Assembly (NCBI GenBank): GCA_937911865.1
Contig: CALDSK010000308.1
Location: 19,385-83,384, forward strand
DNA from: an uncultured Synechococcus sp.
GTDB lineage: Bacteria; Cyanobacteriota; Cyanobacteriia; Phormidesmidales; Phormidesmidaceae
Length of the DNA stretch: 64,000 nucleotides
Direction: 5' to 3'
In this document: positions 50,467 to 61,500 of the stretch, one piece after another
Numbering within the stretch: position 1 is the first letter of the stretch
Layout: every line of letters begins with the position of its first letter
Notes under the pieces: model-generated
Seen by the model: the letters and a program-made list of their open reading frames with translations, nothing else
Databases searched by the model: none
What the model was told of the DNA's origin: nothing
Position numbers and translations under genes: made by a program

Positions 50467-51576
50467 ATGTCACAATCTGACGCGCTTACTATAGGTGTTG
50501 AAGAAGAGTATCAGGTTGTAGACCCGGAAAGCCGGGAGCTGAGTAGCAATGCAAGCTCGATTATTCGCGTTGAGGCAACACCGGGCGAGGGGCAAGATCC
50601 TATTCAGCCGGAGCTGCATTTATGCCAGGTGGAGATTGCGACAGGGGTTTGTCATACGCTGGCGGATGTGCGTAAAGAATTGAGTGAGGCGCGCAGGCGA
50701 GTGATCAATGCCGCAAGGGAGAATGGCAGTGCAATTGTCGCGGCAGGAACACATCCTTTTTCTAGCTGGCGTGACCAGACGCTATCGCCAAAAGCCCGCT
50801 ATTACGAGCTGGCCGATACGCTGAAGCAGGCAATTCGTGAGCTGATTATTTATGGCTGCCATATCCATGTAGGCATTAAAGACAAAGAAGTGGCTGTGCA
50901 GGTGGTGAACCGCAGTCGAACGTATCTGCCTATTTTGCTGGCTCTGTCGGCAAATTCGCCTTTTTGGATGGGTCAAAATACGGGCTATGATAGCTATCGA
51001 ATGGAACAGTGGTGGCGGTTACCTTCGGCAGGACCACCGCCGATATTTACAGATTATGCTGAACACAATGCGGTGATTCAACAGTTTGTGGACTACGGCA
51101 TTGTAGCCGAGCCGACGAAGATTTATTGGGATATTCGTCTGTCGGATCGGTATCCGAAGGTTGCGTTTCGGGTGGCGGATGTGTGTGCGACGGTGGATGA
51201 GGCGGTTATGCTGGCGGGGCTGTGCCGGGCGATCGCACAGACGGCATACGACGATCATTTTGCGGGCAGAGCGTATCCGCAGGTGCGCCCCTCGTTGTTG
51301 CGGGCGGCGATGTGGCAGGCGGCTCGCTATGGGCTGTCTGGAGAGCTGATTGACTTTGATCTAAATCAGTCGTTGCCGGCTGAAAAAACGGTGGAGAATT
51401 TGCTAGGACGTATGCGTTCGGCTCTGGAAAAGGCCGGTGATTGGAACGAGGTGTCTGGGCTGGTAAAGACGATACTGGCACAGGGGAATGCGGCACAGCG
51501 GCAGCGGCAGGCCTATGACAAAACAGAGCGCTATGAGTCTGTTGTTGATTTCTTGATTGAGGAGATGGCGAAGTAG
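50467..51576 (+). CDS. Carboxylate-amine ligase (GCS2, YbdK-type)
   Basis: From ATG 50467 (TAGGAG seven bases upstream) the protein has 369 residues. An in-frame TTG at 50452 overlaps the ribosome site and is not the start. It begins SDALTIGVEEEYQVVDPESR, the typical ATP/glutamate motif of the glutamate-cysteine ligase 2 family, and contains IIYGCHIHVGIKD and LSANSPFWMGQNTGYDSYRM. E. coli YbdK makes gamma-glutamylcysteine weakly, and cyanobacteria use related proteins for glutathione or other gamma-glutamyl compounds; the substrate here is not settled. Confidence 0.92.
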   Translation: MSQSDALTIGVEEEYQVVDPESRELSSNASSIIRVEATPGEGQDPIQPELHLCQVEIATGVCHTLADVRKELSEARRRVINAARENGSAIVAAGTHPFSSWRDQTLSPKARYYELADTLKQAIRELIIYGCHIHVGIKDKEVAVQVVNRSRTYLPILLALSANSPFWMGQNTGYDSYRMEQWWRLPSAGPPPIFTDYAEHNAVIQQFVDYGIVAEPTKIYWDIRLSDRYPKVAFRVADVCATVDEAVMLAGLCRAIAQTAYDDHFAGRAYPQVRPSLLRAAMWQAARYGLSGELIDFDLNQSLPAEKTVENLLGRMRSALEKAGDWNEVSGLVKTILAQGNAAQRQRQAYDKTERYESVVDFLIEEMAK

Positions 51577-51666
51577 ATCTTTGCTTGAGCTCTAGATTTA
51601 AGCACGCTGACGATTGCACGTAGGTGCTGGCCTCTTCGAGTATGCATCCGCATATGGCTACAACAG

Positions 51667-53181
51667 CTAAACTGAAAAATTCTCTCTACGGAGATAGATT
51701 ATATCGGAAGAAGACTGCGACGAATCACAATATAGGGCGCGACTTTCTCTGAAAATTTCATCGGCCACGGGAATATAATCAGACCTGCTCTCTAAACGCG
51801 AAAGAATTTTTTGTAGCTGCTTTTTTAGTAACTCTATGCTGTTGATCTGTTGATGTAAGCCTTGAATCAGCGATAACATAGGCACCGCTTGAATACGGTC
51901 AATATGAGTTTCCCATTGATCGCAACAGACGCAGTAGAGCAGCTGTTTTATACGAATGCTGTCTTTTGATGCCTCTAGCCGATGCGAAATCTTTCTGTAA
52001 TCGACTGTTCTATCGAATCGGCATTTTTCTAAGATACTTGTCAGCTCGGAAGGATGGGCAATGTCAATTCGAGATCCATCACTACGTTCTGCATGGAATT
52101 CTTTCAAAGCATTTTGAATAACCTCCGAAACTGGTACGTGTTCTGACGATGGGTTTAACTTTTTGATAGTTGAGTTTAGACTATTTCTCATCTCTGTGGG
52201 GTTTCTTAGAAGAGGCTTGTGCTGAATAGAGACACTCTGTGAGACGTTTTCAATAGTCTTTAACTCAGAAGCTCTGTCTATGCCCGTCAGAGATTTATCA
52301 CTGTTTTCTACATAAAAATATTTTATATTTTCAAGAATGGTTTGAGCAATGTTTCTATAGTTCTCTGGTCGATTCAACTTTTTGATAATTGCGTTCAAGC
52401 TGTCTTTGCACTCAACCAAATTCGTATTTTGACTTGTCAAAGACTCCACCAACAGCTTAAGTGAAATACTTTTCAAGGTATCTGGATTGTTTTCCCATGT
52501 ACCTCGGTGCGCTGCGTAAAGTAGCTTTTTGATGCGATAGCTTTGGGGATGAGAGGAAAATACCTTTAGCGTTGTGTTCAGAGGCGTAACTAAAGAGAAA
52601 ATCGCTTCGCTAAACTGTTCTGGGCTTTTGTTGTGCTTTACATTTGAGGGCCATACGTGATAAGCAGAGACGTTTTGCTCTATGTTTTTAAGGGATAGCT
52701 CACCCGCATAGACAGCGTCTAGATTCAGTCTGTATTTAACCACTTCGTAGACAACTTGAGACATGCAAACCGCACCTGGTTTCGCTTCTGCCTCTAGGCG
52801 GGCCGCAACATTAACGCCTGTTCCCATCATATCGTCTTGATTGAAAAAAATATCGCCCAAGTGAACCCCAATACGATGAGTAAAATGCTCATTGGCTTGG
52901 CTATTCTGCGTAAAAGCTGTAAATTTTCTCTGTATTTCTATAGCACAAGAGGCTGCTTGTACTCCGCTGATGAAGTACATTAAGACACCATCTCCGGTCG
53001 TCTTTAGAATTTTTCCTTCGAAGCTAGTGCAAAGATCTTTGATGATTTGAAGATCTCTGTTGATGATGCTTAAAGCTGTGTCCTCGTCTTGTGACATCCA
53101 CTTACTAAACCCAACCGCATCTGTAATGACAATAGCGGCCAGAGAACGCTGTACCTGAGTGTGTGTGGAAGAGGTATTCAT
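51667..53181 (-). CDS. Class III adenylate/guanylate cyclase with helical repeats
   Basis: This 504-residue soluble protein has a CHD domain at residues about 10-175: metal aspartates Asp21 (VITDAVGFSKW) and Asp64 (TTGDGVLMYF), then FTHRIGVHLGDIFFNQDDMM and GTGVNVAARLEAEAKPGAV. The C-terminal 300 residues are three related helical modules (for example LNAIIKKLNRPENYRNIAQT, LNSTIKKLNPSSEHVPVSEV, LQKILSRLESRSDYIPVADE), with two RIKK/QLLY stretches. I do not know this module. It closes the pix-type gene run; in Synechocystis cAMP is needed for motility, so a link is likely but inferred. Confidence 0.82.
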   Translation of the reverse strand: MNTSSTHTQVQRSLAAIVITDAVGFSKWMSQDEDTALSIINRDLQIIKDLCTSFEGKILKTTGDGVLMYFISGVQAASCAIEIQRKFTAFTQNSQANEHFTHRIGVHLGDIFFNQDDMMGTGVNVAARLEAEAKPGAVCMSQVVYEVVKYRLNLDAVYAGELSLKNIEQNVSAYHVWPSNVKHNKSPEQFSEAIFSLVTPLNTTLKVFSSHPQSYRIKKLLYAAHRGTWENNPDTLKSISLKLLVESLTSQNTNLVECKDSLNAIIKKLNRPENYRNIAQTILENIKYFYVENSDKSLTGIDRASELKTIENVSQSVSIQHKPLLRNPTEMRNSLNSTIKKLNPSSEHVPVSEVIQNALKEFHAERSDGSRIDIAHPSELTSILEKCRFDRTVDYRKISHRLEASKDSIRIKQLLYCVCCDQWETHIDRIQAVPMLSLIQGLHQQINSIELLKKQLQKILSRLESRSDYIPVADEIFRESRALYCDSSQSSSDIIYLRRENFSV

Positions 53182-53299
53182 TGAACAAGCATTATCTGCT
53201 ATTGGGATGGTATTGCTGGTATTGTTGTTCTATCTAATACCGAAGACAATACATATTGTTGTACTGAATTGATCATGCCTAGAATACCCAGTTGTTCTT

Positions 53300-54307
53300 T
53301 CAATCCCTTTCTAAAATGCTGTCGGGCCTTGTCCGTTGACCAGAATTGCTCAGAAGGGTCAACCATGTATATTCATTGATGCCACAGTCAAAAGCTGCGT
53401 CTAACTTGCAGCTTTTGAGTGTTTGACTGACTGACTGTAGAATCTGATAATTTTTGCTATGCTCAGCAGCGCTTTCTTTCGCTAGTTCAGATACAGCGGT
53501 CCCCGAAGGAATATCTTGGAATGCTTTGATAGCCGTCTCTAACTTGATACTGGCTTGCTCTAGCGTAGGTAAATCTCCTTTCGCAGGATACGTTATCGGC
53601 TGAATCAAAACAGTAAACTCATCACTGAAGCGTATACCTCTTTCATAGTTATTGGCTGCTTTCTTTTCTGTTTCGATACGCTGAACGATAGCACTTTGAT
53701 TGGCCTGATAAGATTCCAGTTTCAGCTGAGATTCTTCGTAGACTTCAGCCTCAGACGGAATGGATTCTAGATGTTGTATTGCCTGCGCCCATTTTTGTTG
53801 AGCTATATTCCATACGGATAGTGGGTATGGCGGTGTTTGTACCATTGCCGATGCTGCTTGTCCCAGTTCGCTTGCCCGCTCCATGGCATCAACTGGCTGT
53901 AATGGCTGAAACTCGTGATCTTTACTATCGATAGATTCGCTGATTGTAGTTGAGGTGTCAGCGCTAGAAGAAATTATGGACGGGGCAGCCGGTTCTACAT
54001 AGACTTGCTTCACTAAGGCTGATAACGATAGCGCCAGACCAAACCCTGCTATTGCTAGTATTGATAGTTTGATAGAGCGCTTACCGGGCTTTTTTAGAAA
54101 CTGTAAGAGATCATAAGTCCAAATCGTTAAAGGAGAAATGACTACTGGCGCGATCGCAAAGCAGTATAGCCAATGACCAGACACCAGCGCAATTAAGAAA
54201 CTAGGCGCAAGTAGGAGTATCCAAGCTGCGATCGCTCTCACATAAAACTCGTTACCAGCATTTGCTGGTGGACGCTGCGCATCCTTTTCAGAAATATTCG
54301 AGGCCAT
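53300..54307 (-). CDS. Membrane protein with helical periplasmic domain, unknown
   Basis: This 335-residue protein has membrane segments near residues 27-60 (a pair, IAAWILLLAPSFLIAL and HWLYCFAIAPVVISPL) and 78-100 (LSILAIAGFGLALSLSALVK). After that, a long helical region has the pattern SVWNIAQQKWAQAIQHLESI and YEESQLKLESYQANQSAIVQ, a module found in several cyanobacterial hypothetical proteins. Cysteines near the end (LKSCKLDAAFDCG) could form a disulfide. It lies between the second CheW gene and the cyclase gene. No function can be given. Confidence 0.7.
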   Translation of the reverse strand: MASNISEKDAQRPPANAGNEFYVRAIAAWILLLAPSFLIALVSGHWLYCFAIAPVVISPLTIWTYDLLQFLKKPGKRSIKLSILAIAGFGLALSLSALVKQVYVEPAAPSIISSSADTSTTISESIDSKDHEFQPLQPVDAMERASELGQAASAMVQTPPYPLSVWNIAQQKWAQAIQHLESIPSEAEVYEESQLKLESYQANQSAIVQRIETEKKAANNYERGIRFSDEFTVLIQPITYPAKGDLPTLEQASIKLETAIKAFQDIPSGTAVSELAKESAAEHSKNYQILQSVSQTLKSCKLDAAFDCGINEYTWLTLLSNSGQRTRPDSILERD

Positions 54308-54417
54308 CAGTCTGTGGTTGTTTCCTTGAAGAACCGTCTGTTATCAGTTGTTACCAGCAAAACTTGGGCTAGTGTGCTAATGGGTTATTGTGTTAACTTA
54401 CAACAATAGAGTTCCCA

Positions 54418-54987
54418 CTATACATAGACATCTTCATATTCACTTTCAATCAACTTGTTTGGTTGTTCTACTGATAGCAGCGGATCAGCCGACAAGAGAT
54501 TAACGTTGCGCGCATCAATATCTGCCCTCCTCGCAGATAAAAGAATTGGCAAATCGAGAACAAGCAAAGTCTTAGATATCTCAGAGTGACTGTCGTCTGA
54601 AAGACATGAAACGACATGAGAAACCCACTGCAAAGCCCCAGGCAAGCGGACTTCTTCAGGGACTGTTCTAAGCGCACGGTCAGAAATATTTATCAGCTCC
54701 GGAGGCTCGTTAACTGCAATACCCCAAAGGTCCTCGTCTAGATGGCTACGCATAACAATTAAGAAAGGCGGATTGTTCTCTTTGTCGGAGGTATTCTGCA
54801 AACCCAGCAGCTTTTCTACGTTCAGTATTTGAATACTGTATTGCTGTAGCTGTACTAAACCCATATGGACCATACCTCCCTGGCTAGGTGGCGGTGTGGC
54901 GACAATTTTCAGGACGTGCTCACTAGGAAGTGCTATCGAGTATTGCTCTAACCTAAAAAAGAGATAGTTGCGAGAGAGGGAATCCAT
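54418..54987 (-). CDS. CheW-like scaffold protein
   Basis: From ATG 54987 (MDSLSRNYLFFRLEQYSIAL) this is a 189-residue CheW-domain protein. An upstream in-frame ATG at 55041 would overlap the CheA gene and is less likely. The fold shows LVQLQQYSIQILNVEKLLGL and LDEDLWGIAVNEPPELI. CheW proteins bridge receptors and CheA. It starts 10 bp after the pixL stop, so the operon carries two CheW proteins, one on each side of the receptor/kinase genes. Confidence 0.85.
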   Translation of the reverse strand: MDSLSRNYLFFRLEQYSIALPSEHVLKIVATPPPSQGGMVHMGLVQLQQYSIQILNVEKLLGLQNTSDKENNPPFLIVMRSHLDEDLWGIAVNEPPELINISDRALRTVPEEVRLPGALQWVSHVVSCLSDDSHSEISKTLLVLDLPILLSARRADIDARNVNLLSADPLLSVEQPNKLIESEYEDVYV

Positions 54988-54997
54988 ATAGATTTTC

Positions 54998-57900
54998 CTA
55001 TGTGTTAGCAGGTTGGTTAGTTGGAATCTCTTGATTTTCAATAGCGTCAGCCACAGCTTTCAAGAGTTGGGGGGTGAGATATGGTTTTGTAAGATAAGCC
55101 GTTGCACCGAGTTCTTTCGTCAGGAGTCGATGCTTAGCACCTTCGCGCGATGTCAGCATAATTGTTGGAATCGCTGCAACCTCCGGAGTTTGCTGGCGGG
55201 CTTTTAGGAATTCGAAGCCATTCATCCTAGGCATTTCGATATCGCATAAAATTGCTGATACGTCAGGATACTGCCTCAGCTGCTGTAGGGCTTCTACACC
55301 ATCTCGGGCCTGAATAACTTTGTATCCGGATTTTTGTAGGGCGTCTACTAGCGTATTGCGTACTGTGATTGAATCGTCTACTGTCAAAATTAGCCTGTTC
55401 AAGAGGCTAGGAGCGTCCCTTTGAGAAACTGCATCTTGTTGTATCTGCCTAGAAGATTCACTTTGGATACCGGAGTAGTTTTTGAAACCAGCCTCAGACG
55501 CCTGTTTAGAATGTTGCTCTATAACGATTTTGGCTAGCATTGCGCCATCGACTACTAGCGTCAGCTGACCATCAGGTAAAATGCTGCTGCCGTACAAGTA
55601 AGCTGGCGGAACAACAGACTCTCCTAGCGTGTTAATAGCCAGTTCTTGCTCACCTAAGAGTTGATCGACTTCTATTCCGACAAGCGAGTCTTGATGGTTA
55701 AGTAGAATAACTGGCGGAAGAGATATGTCTGTATTGTCTTGCCCTACTACGCCTACTTGACGATCGTAGATAGGTGTAGTGTATTGCAGTACTTTGGTTA
55801 GAGAGTGAACAGGAACCAACCGTTCTTCTCCATCAACCTGCCATGTAAGGGTTTTATTGCCTTCCCATACCCGCACCTGATCTGCCGCAGGCATAAGAAT
55901 ATGCTCAATGGAGTCAGCCATCATGGCGTATATTCGTTCTTGAGCCTGACACAGTAGTAGTTTCCCAATCGTTAGGCTGGAAGGAATTTGGAGACTAAAG
56001 CATGTTCCTATCCCTGGCTCATGACTGACTGCAATCCATCCTTTAAGCGATCGCACTTGAGCTTGAACCGCATCTAACCCAACACCGCGTCCTGAGAGAT
56101 CGTCGATCTCACTCGCGGTAGAGAAACCCGCTTCAAACAGTAAATCTATGGTTTGATCTGGCGTCAGCTCAGCTGCCTCAGCAGCCGTAATCAATTGAGT
56201 ATCAATCGCTTTTTGACGAATTCTTTCGAGATTTAATCCTTGACCGTCGTCTTTGACATCAATGACCAAATGGCGGCCCTGCTGCCTGGCTTTGATCGTG
56301 ATATTCCCTGTCGCTGGTTTGTTGCGCTCTAGTCTCTGATTGGGCGGTTCAATCCCGTGGTCAAAAGCATTGCGTACGAGATGTAACAAAGGGTCGTAGA
56401 GCTTATCAACGATGACCTTATCTACTAACACACCACTACCGATAAGTGTCAAAGTAACCTGCTTTTTATGCTGAGCTTTTAGTCGCTCCAGCGCAGGAGA
56501 AAATCGCTTTAGAATGGTTTCTAACGGCAGCATTCTGGCACTAAGAATTGTCTTACGAGTGCTAGTAAGTAACTGCTTTTGTTTTGCGAGTGCTCTTGCT
56601 GACTGGGTAACAAACAGTTCTATAGCTTCAATGCTCTCTGATTGTTGAGAAGTTTCTTCTAAAAAAGACTGGGCTAACAATTGGATATCGCTATATTGGT
56701 CTAATTCTAGAGTATCGAAGTGAGTAAGAAAGTTCTGCGGGAGTGGGCTGTCTGAGGGGGATAAAGAAAGTGAATTAGGAAGAAAGTTGATGTGTCGCCG
56801 CTGATGTGCCGATTGAATTGATAGAGATTCGCTTAGCTGATTACGCTGTCGAGAGATTCGATCTAAAAGTGTTTTTGTAAGCTCTCTCAGCTGTTCGTTG
56901 TGTAATGCCAACTGATTATGCTGAGTCAGCAGTTCACCCATGGACTGATTGAGCTGATCGAGATTACCTACAGTCATACGGATAGATGCGCTATTAGTAT
57001 TTCTGCTGGCATCGCGAGTCGTCGCATTTACTTTGGCTGGCTGCGCCGCTGGTGAAGCAAGTTTTTCTGGTGAAGGCTCAGATGCAGGGAGAGAGAAATG
57101 CTCGCCTGCTATCGGTGGTGTCGATAGAATTGTTTCTGTTGATTCTCGTTCTTTTAATGGGTTGGACTGCACTATCGACCAATCAGGTTTTTCTTCCTCC
57201 GGCAACCCGTTGAAGAGAGAAAGATCGGGTAAGTCTGAGTCGTCTGGCGCAAAATCGTCGAGAGCAGCACGGCCACCGACGGGTTTAGTCGCTGCTTCAG
57301 ATATTGTAAGCGGTTCTTCAATAGTGCTGTGAGAAGAACGCGATACCGTGTTAAGTCCACTATGGTCAGCATCGTTTTTCTTTTGACGAGTGGTTACTTG
57401 GCGGATAGTTCGGGTAAGGAACGTCCATACCTGTTGAAACAAGTTAGACTCGTTCGTATCATCTACCGGCGCAAGAGCGCTATTGCTTGTACTAGAAGTA
57501 CTGTGAGCTGTCCGCACGAAGCTGTCTTCTAGCTGAGAGACTGGCGTTTTAGAACTGCTGTCAGTGGATATAGGTGATTGCTGTTGGCTGCTGTGATTTA
57601 AAGTGCTACAGAACTGCTGTAAAGCAAGAGAAGGTTCACCGCCTTTCTCTCGATCACCCTTTAAAACTGCAGCCTGAGCTACTTTATAGTCAGCTAAAGC
57701 AACAGGTCCAACGTCTAATATCTTATCTGGATTTTCCTCGATAGCAGTCAGGACGGTTGAAGCAATGTCACCAAATCCGGGTAGATCTAGAGACTCGGCA
57801 AGTCCGATGAACACCTCTGCCTGAGTCTCTAAGATATCCAGGAGCTCTTCTGGATCTGGATCTTCTAAAGCCTCTTCCAGCTCTTCTATTCTTTGGGCAA

Positions 57901-58384
57901 CACCCACCTCAAAGATAGACTGAGTCATGTCAAATCCAAGCTCGCTAGATGTGGGTAGATGACCGCCTTGTCCAAAGCGATCGCCTAGCATAGCTTGCAA
58001 GCGCGTAACAATGGCTGCCATTCGATCAAGAATATCAGCCTCATCAACTTGAGCATCCGCCAGTTGAGCTGACATCAACAGTTTCAGACAGTCGTAGCTC
58101 TGAAATATCAGATTCTCCATCTCTATACTGATGACAGTATCTTGATAGCACAGAGCCTTGAACACATCTTCTAGCGAATGAGTTGTTTTTTTAACAGCCT
58201 CTAACCCAACGCTAGCGGATGCACCCTTTAGCGTATGAGCCGCACGCATTAAGTTATGAACTTTTTGGACGGTGAAAGATTCTCTGAGATCTTGCAGTTC
58301 ATCGTCCATTGTTTGCAGGAGTTCGGTTGCCTCCTGCAAAAAGTATTGATGGGTTTGCTCAGAACCCGAAATGTCTGTAGTCAT
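54998..58384 (-). CDS. pixL: CheA-type hybrid kinase (PixL-like)
   Basis: The 1128 residues run in order: HPt domain with phosphorylated His50 (MRAAHTLKGASASVG), a disordered linker to about residue 500, a P3/ATPase part (HLVRNAFDHGIEPP N box, DDGQGLNLERI G1, FSTASEIDDLSGRGVGLDAV G2), a CheW-like domain (VVGQDNTDISLPPVILLNHQ) and a C-terminal receiver (LILTVDDSITVRNTLVDALQ, Asp in CDIEMPRMNGFEFL). This is the architecture of PixL/PilL kinases that drive type IV pilus twitching in cyanobacteria. Receptor, CheW and CheY genes lie upstream in the same run. Confidence 0.92.
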   Translation of the reverse strand: MTTDISGSEQTHQYFLQEATELLQTMDDELQDLRESFTVQKVHNLMRAAHTLKGASASVGLEAVKKTTHSLEDVFKALCYQDTVISIEMENLIFQSYDCLKLLMSAQLADAQVDEADILDRMAAIVTRLQAMLGDRFGQGGHLPTSSELGFDMTQSIFEVGVAQRIEELEEALEDPDPEELLDILETQAEVFIGLAESLDLPGFGDIASTVLTAIEENPDKILDVGPVALADYKVAQAAVLKGDREKGGEPSLALQQFCSTLNHSSQQQSPISTDSSSKTPVSQLEDSFVRTAHSTSSTSNSALAPVDDTNESNLFQQVWTFLTRTIRQVTTRQKKNDADHSGLNTVSRSSHSTIEEPLTISEAATKPVGGRAALDDFAPDDSDLPDLSLFNGLPEEEKPDWSIVQSNPLKERESTETILSTPPIAGEHFSLPASEPSPEKLASPAAQPAKVNATTRDASRNTNSASIRMTVGNLDQLNQSMGELLTQHNQLALHNEQLRELTKTLLDRISRQRNQLSESLSIQSAHQRRHINFLPNSLSLSPSDSPLPQNFLTHFDTLELDQYSDIQLLAQSFLEETSQQSESIEAIELFVTQSARALAKQKQLLTSTRKTILSARMLPLETILKRFSPALERLKAQHKKQVTLTLIGSGVLVDKVIVDKLYDPLLHLVRNAFDHGIEPPNQRLERNKPATGNITIKARQQGRHLVIDVKDDGQGLNLERIRQKAIDTQLITAAEAAELTPDQTIDLLFEAGFSTASEIDDLSGRGVGLDAVQAQVRSLKGWIAVSHEPGIGTCFSLQIPSSLTIGKLLLCQAQERIYAMMADSIEHILMPAADQVRVWEGNKTLTWQVDGEERLVPVHSLTKVLQYTTPIYDRQVGVVGQDNTDISLPPVILLNHQDSLVGIEVDQLLGEQELAINTLGESVVPPAYLYGSSILPDGQLTLVVDGAMLAKIVIEQHSKQASEAGFKNYSGIQSESSRQIQQDAVSQRDAPSLLNRLILTVDDSITVRNTLVDALQKSGYKVIQARDGVEALQQLRQYPDVSAILCDIEMPRMNGFEFLKARQQTPEVAAIPTIMLTSREGAKHRLLTKELGATAYLTKPYLTPQLLKAVADAIENQEIPTNQPANT

Positions 58385-58530
58385 TAGGATAATTCCAACC
58401 TAAGAAGGAGTTGGCAGTCAGGTTAAAACATGTAACTCTGTAGAACTCAAATTTATGGCAATCTGCTGAATACGTGCATGTATTTAGCACGCTGGCCACC
58501 GCTGTCTATGCAGATTAATGTATGCTCTAC

Positions 58531-58561
58531 CGTTAGAGACAAAATAACTTTGTCTCTAACG
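58531..58561. repeat. Hairpin between pixJ and pixL
   Basis: CGTTAGAGACAAA (58531-58543) pairs perfectly with TTTGTCTCTAACG (58549-58561) over 5 nt. It starts 14 bp past the pixJ stop. No U-run follows, so it may tune mRNA stability between receptor and kinase genes rather than end transcription. Confidence 0.7.
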
Positions 58562-58574
58562 ACTATCTATTGTG

Positions 58575-61500
58575 CTATTCCACTTTGAATTTACCAGCGC
58601 TAGCTTGAAGCGTTTCGGCGGTATTTAGCACCTGCTGAATAGAGTGAGTTAACTTGTTCGAGCTAGTCGAGGTCTGCTTAGCGATATTCGTCGCTTGTGT
58701 CATGGTTTGAGTGACGACCTTAAATTCATCAGCTTGCTTGTGTGTTGTCTGAGTAATATCAGCAATCAACTGGCTGATTTGATCGGTAGATTCCACAATA
58801 GCCGTGAGGTTTTGACGAGCATCAGCCACTAGCTCGGTACCTTGAGCCACCTGCTGAATACCGGTTTCCATCGCAGTAGAAACTTCTGCTGTACCCACTT
58901 GAATTTCTTGAACAAACTGTTCAATTTCAGTAGCAGCTTCTGCTGACTGACGGGCCAGCGAGCGGACCTCATCAGCAACCACAACAAATCCCCGTCCATA
59001 CTCACCCGCGCGAGTAGCTTCGATAGAAGCGTTTAACGCTAGCAGCTGGGTTTGTGTCGTGAAATTACTAATTAAGCTGACGATTTTCGAGACCTTTTGG
59101 GAAGATTCACTCAAACGTTTAATCCGCTGGTTGGTTTCGGCGACAGTAGAGCGGATAGCCATGATGCCATCTACCGTGTTGTTCATAGCCATATCTCCAC
59201 GCTGCACAACTTTATTGGCCTGCTGGGCGGCAGCTTCTACTTGCTGAGCATCTTGTGCAACAGCCTCAGTGGAGTCCATCATCTTCTGGACACGTTCAAG
59301 CGCTTGACCTAGCACTTTAGCTTGCTGTTTAGCTTGCTCTTTTACTGATATGGCTGAGGTTTCACTAAGCTTAGAGGTCTCGCCTACTTCGTTAGCCGCA
59401 GCCTGTACTTGTAAGACAATCTTTTGAAGACTTTTGAGCGTGCTGTTATAAGCACTAGCGACGGTGCCTACCTCTGTTTCTGTCACTTGTGCCTGTACCG
59501 TAAGATCGCCCTGTAAGGCCGGTCCGACGGCTTGTAATAACTGCAACACCTGCTGTTGAATCAGCTCTTTAGACGCCTTCTCGCGGTCAGCAGTTTCGAT
59601 GAGCTTCGCAGTCTGCTCTTCTACTTGACTAAGATAGTCGGCTTGCTGCAAAGCAAGGTTGAGCTGCGCGCCAATACGGTGTGCAAACTGTACTTCAGAC
59701 TCTTGCCATTCACGAGAACTTTTGCATTGATGAATAGCAAATAATCCCCACAATATATCGCCCTTAAGCAAGGGCACCACTAAGCTAGCTCTTACCTGTA
59801 ATTCTGAGAGCAGCTGCATTAAGCATTCGGGCAGATCAAGGGCATGGACATCATTGACAACCCAGTAGCGGCCTTCGCGATAGTTGTCTGCTTGGTCCTC
59901 TGCAAAGCAGTGGTCTTGAATCTTCATCTCCATTGCGGAGCGCACACCTTCACCAACATCTTCTACAACGAATTCGCCAACGCGGTAGTTGGTTTCTAAA
60001 TCGAATTGATAGAGGCCAACTCGATCTGCTTGTAGCTGTTGCCGAATATCTCTTGCGGCAGCCCTTAAAGCGCTTGGCAAATCAGCGGTTTGACGAAGGC
60101 GTTCGGTAATCTTGCTGAGTAACTGCTCTCTTTGAGTCGTCTGATTGAGCTGTTTTAGATAATCGGCTTGCTGCATCGCGGTTCCTAACTGAAGCCCAAT
60201 TTGCTGTAGCGCGTTGATTTCAGCCTCTGTCCAAGAACGCGGCTCGTTACTTTGGTAGGCGCTAAGCAATCCCCAGAGCTTGCCTTCTTTAAAGATAGGC
60301 ACCGTTATGTAGGCCCCCACACTACACTCCTCTAGTACCTCAATTTCTAGCGGTGAATGGTTTGCTGTGTGGATGTTGTTAACTACTAGACTTTCGTTGT
60401 TTTGGTAGGGCCCTCCTTGAGATTCTTGCAAATCAGTTTTGGGCCAAATTGCTTTTAGCGTTGGTTCCCACTCAGCGTTATCCTGGTTATCCTGGCTATT
60501 TGAGCGTGATGAGCTGATAAGCGTTTGGCTCCAATCAGAATTAAACTGATAGATGGCAACTTGATTGCATTTTAAGAGCTGCCGCAGCGATCGCTGCGTT
60601 AGCTGAAAGATATGCTCTGTATCTTTTGCCTGCAAAATTTGAGGAACTATCTCAGAAACAGAACGACCTAGCTGAGCCATTTTTGTCATCTGAGCAGACT
60701 GTTCCTGTAGCTGAGCAATATAATCAGCACCTCTTAGACTTACTTCCATCTGACGGCTGATATCTTGCAAAACTTTGACATCACTCTCTAACCAATGCCG
60801 AGGCCCGCTATGCTGAAAAGTACTTAACAATCCCCAAAGTTTCCCGCCCTGTCGGATCGCAACAATTAGGAAGGACTTAACGCCAAAGTGCTCTAGGGTT
60901 TGAATATGGCACTCGCTAAGACCGGCTGTATAAACGTCATCAGCAAGAAAAGGTTGCTCAGTGTTCTGGAACCGCCCGCCCTGGTGCTTTTGAACGTAGG
61001 TATCTTCCCAGGCACTGCCTACCATATTGGGCCAGCCGCCCACTTGAGATTCATAGACAAAATCACCAAAATAGTCTGGGCGAAACTTATAGATACAGGC
61101 ATGCTCTACATTCAGAAGCTGACGAACTTCTTCTACAGCGGTCTGATAAATTTTTTCAGTGTATGCAGTATTGCTAATTTTGTTGATAATCTCAGGTAGA
61201 GCTTCCTGGTTTTCAGCAGCTCTGGTCATTTCTGCCATCATTTCTGACTGATGGAGACTAACCCCCACTAGATCAGCAGTTTGAGTCAGTAGCCTGATCT
61301 CATTACTATCCCAATGGCGAGCACCGCTGTGCTGATATGCCCCAAGCAATCCCCAGAGTTTCTGCCCTTGATAAATTGCAACGATGGCACAAGATTGGAT
61401 GTCATAGTCTGTTAAGTTCTCAGCATGACAAGGCGTAAGCGTTGGGTCTTGTTCAACGTGATGGACCACAAATGGCTTATTCTCTTTGAAGATGCCGCCT

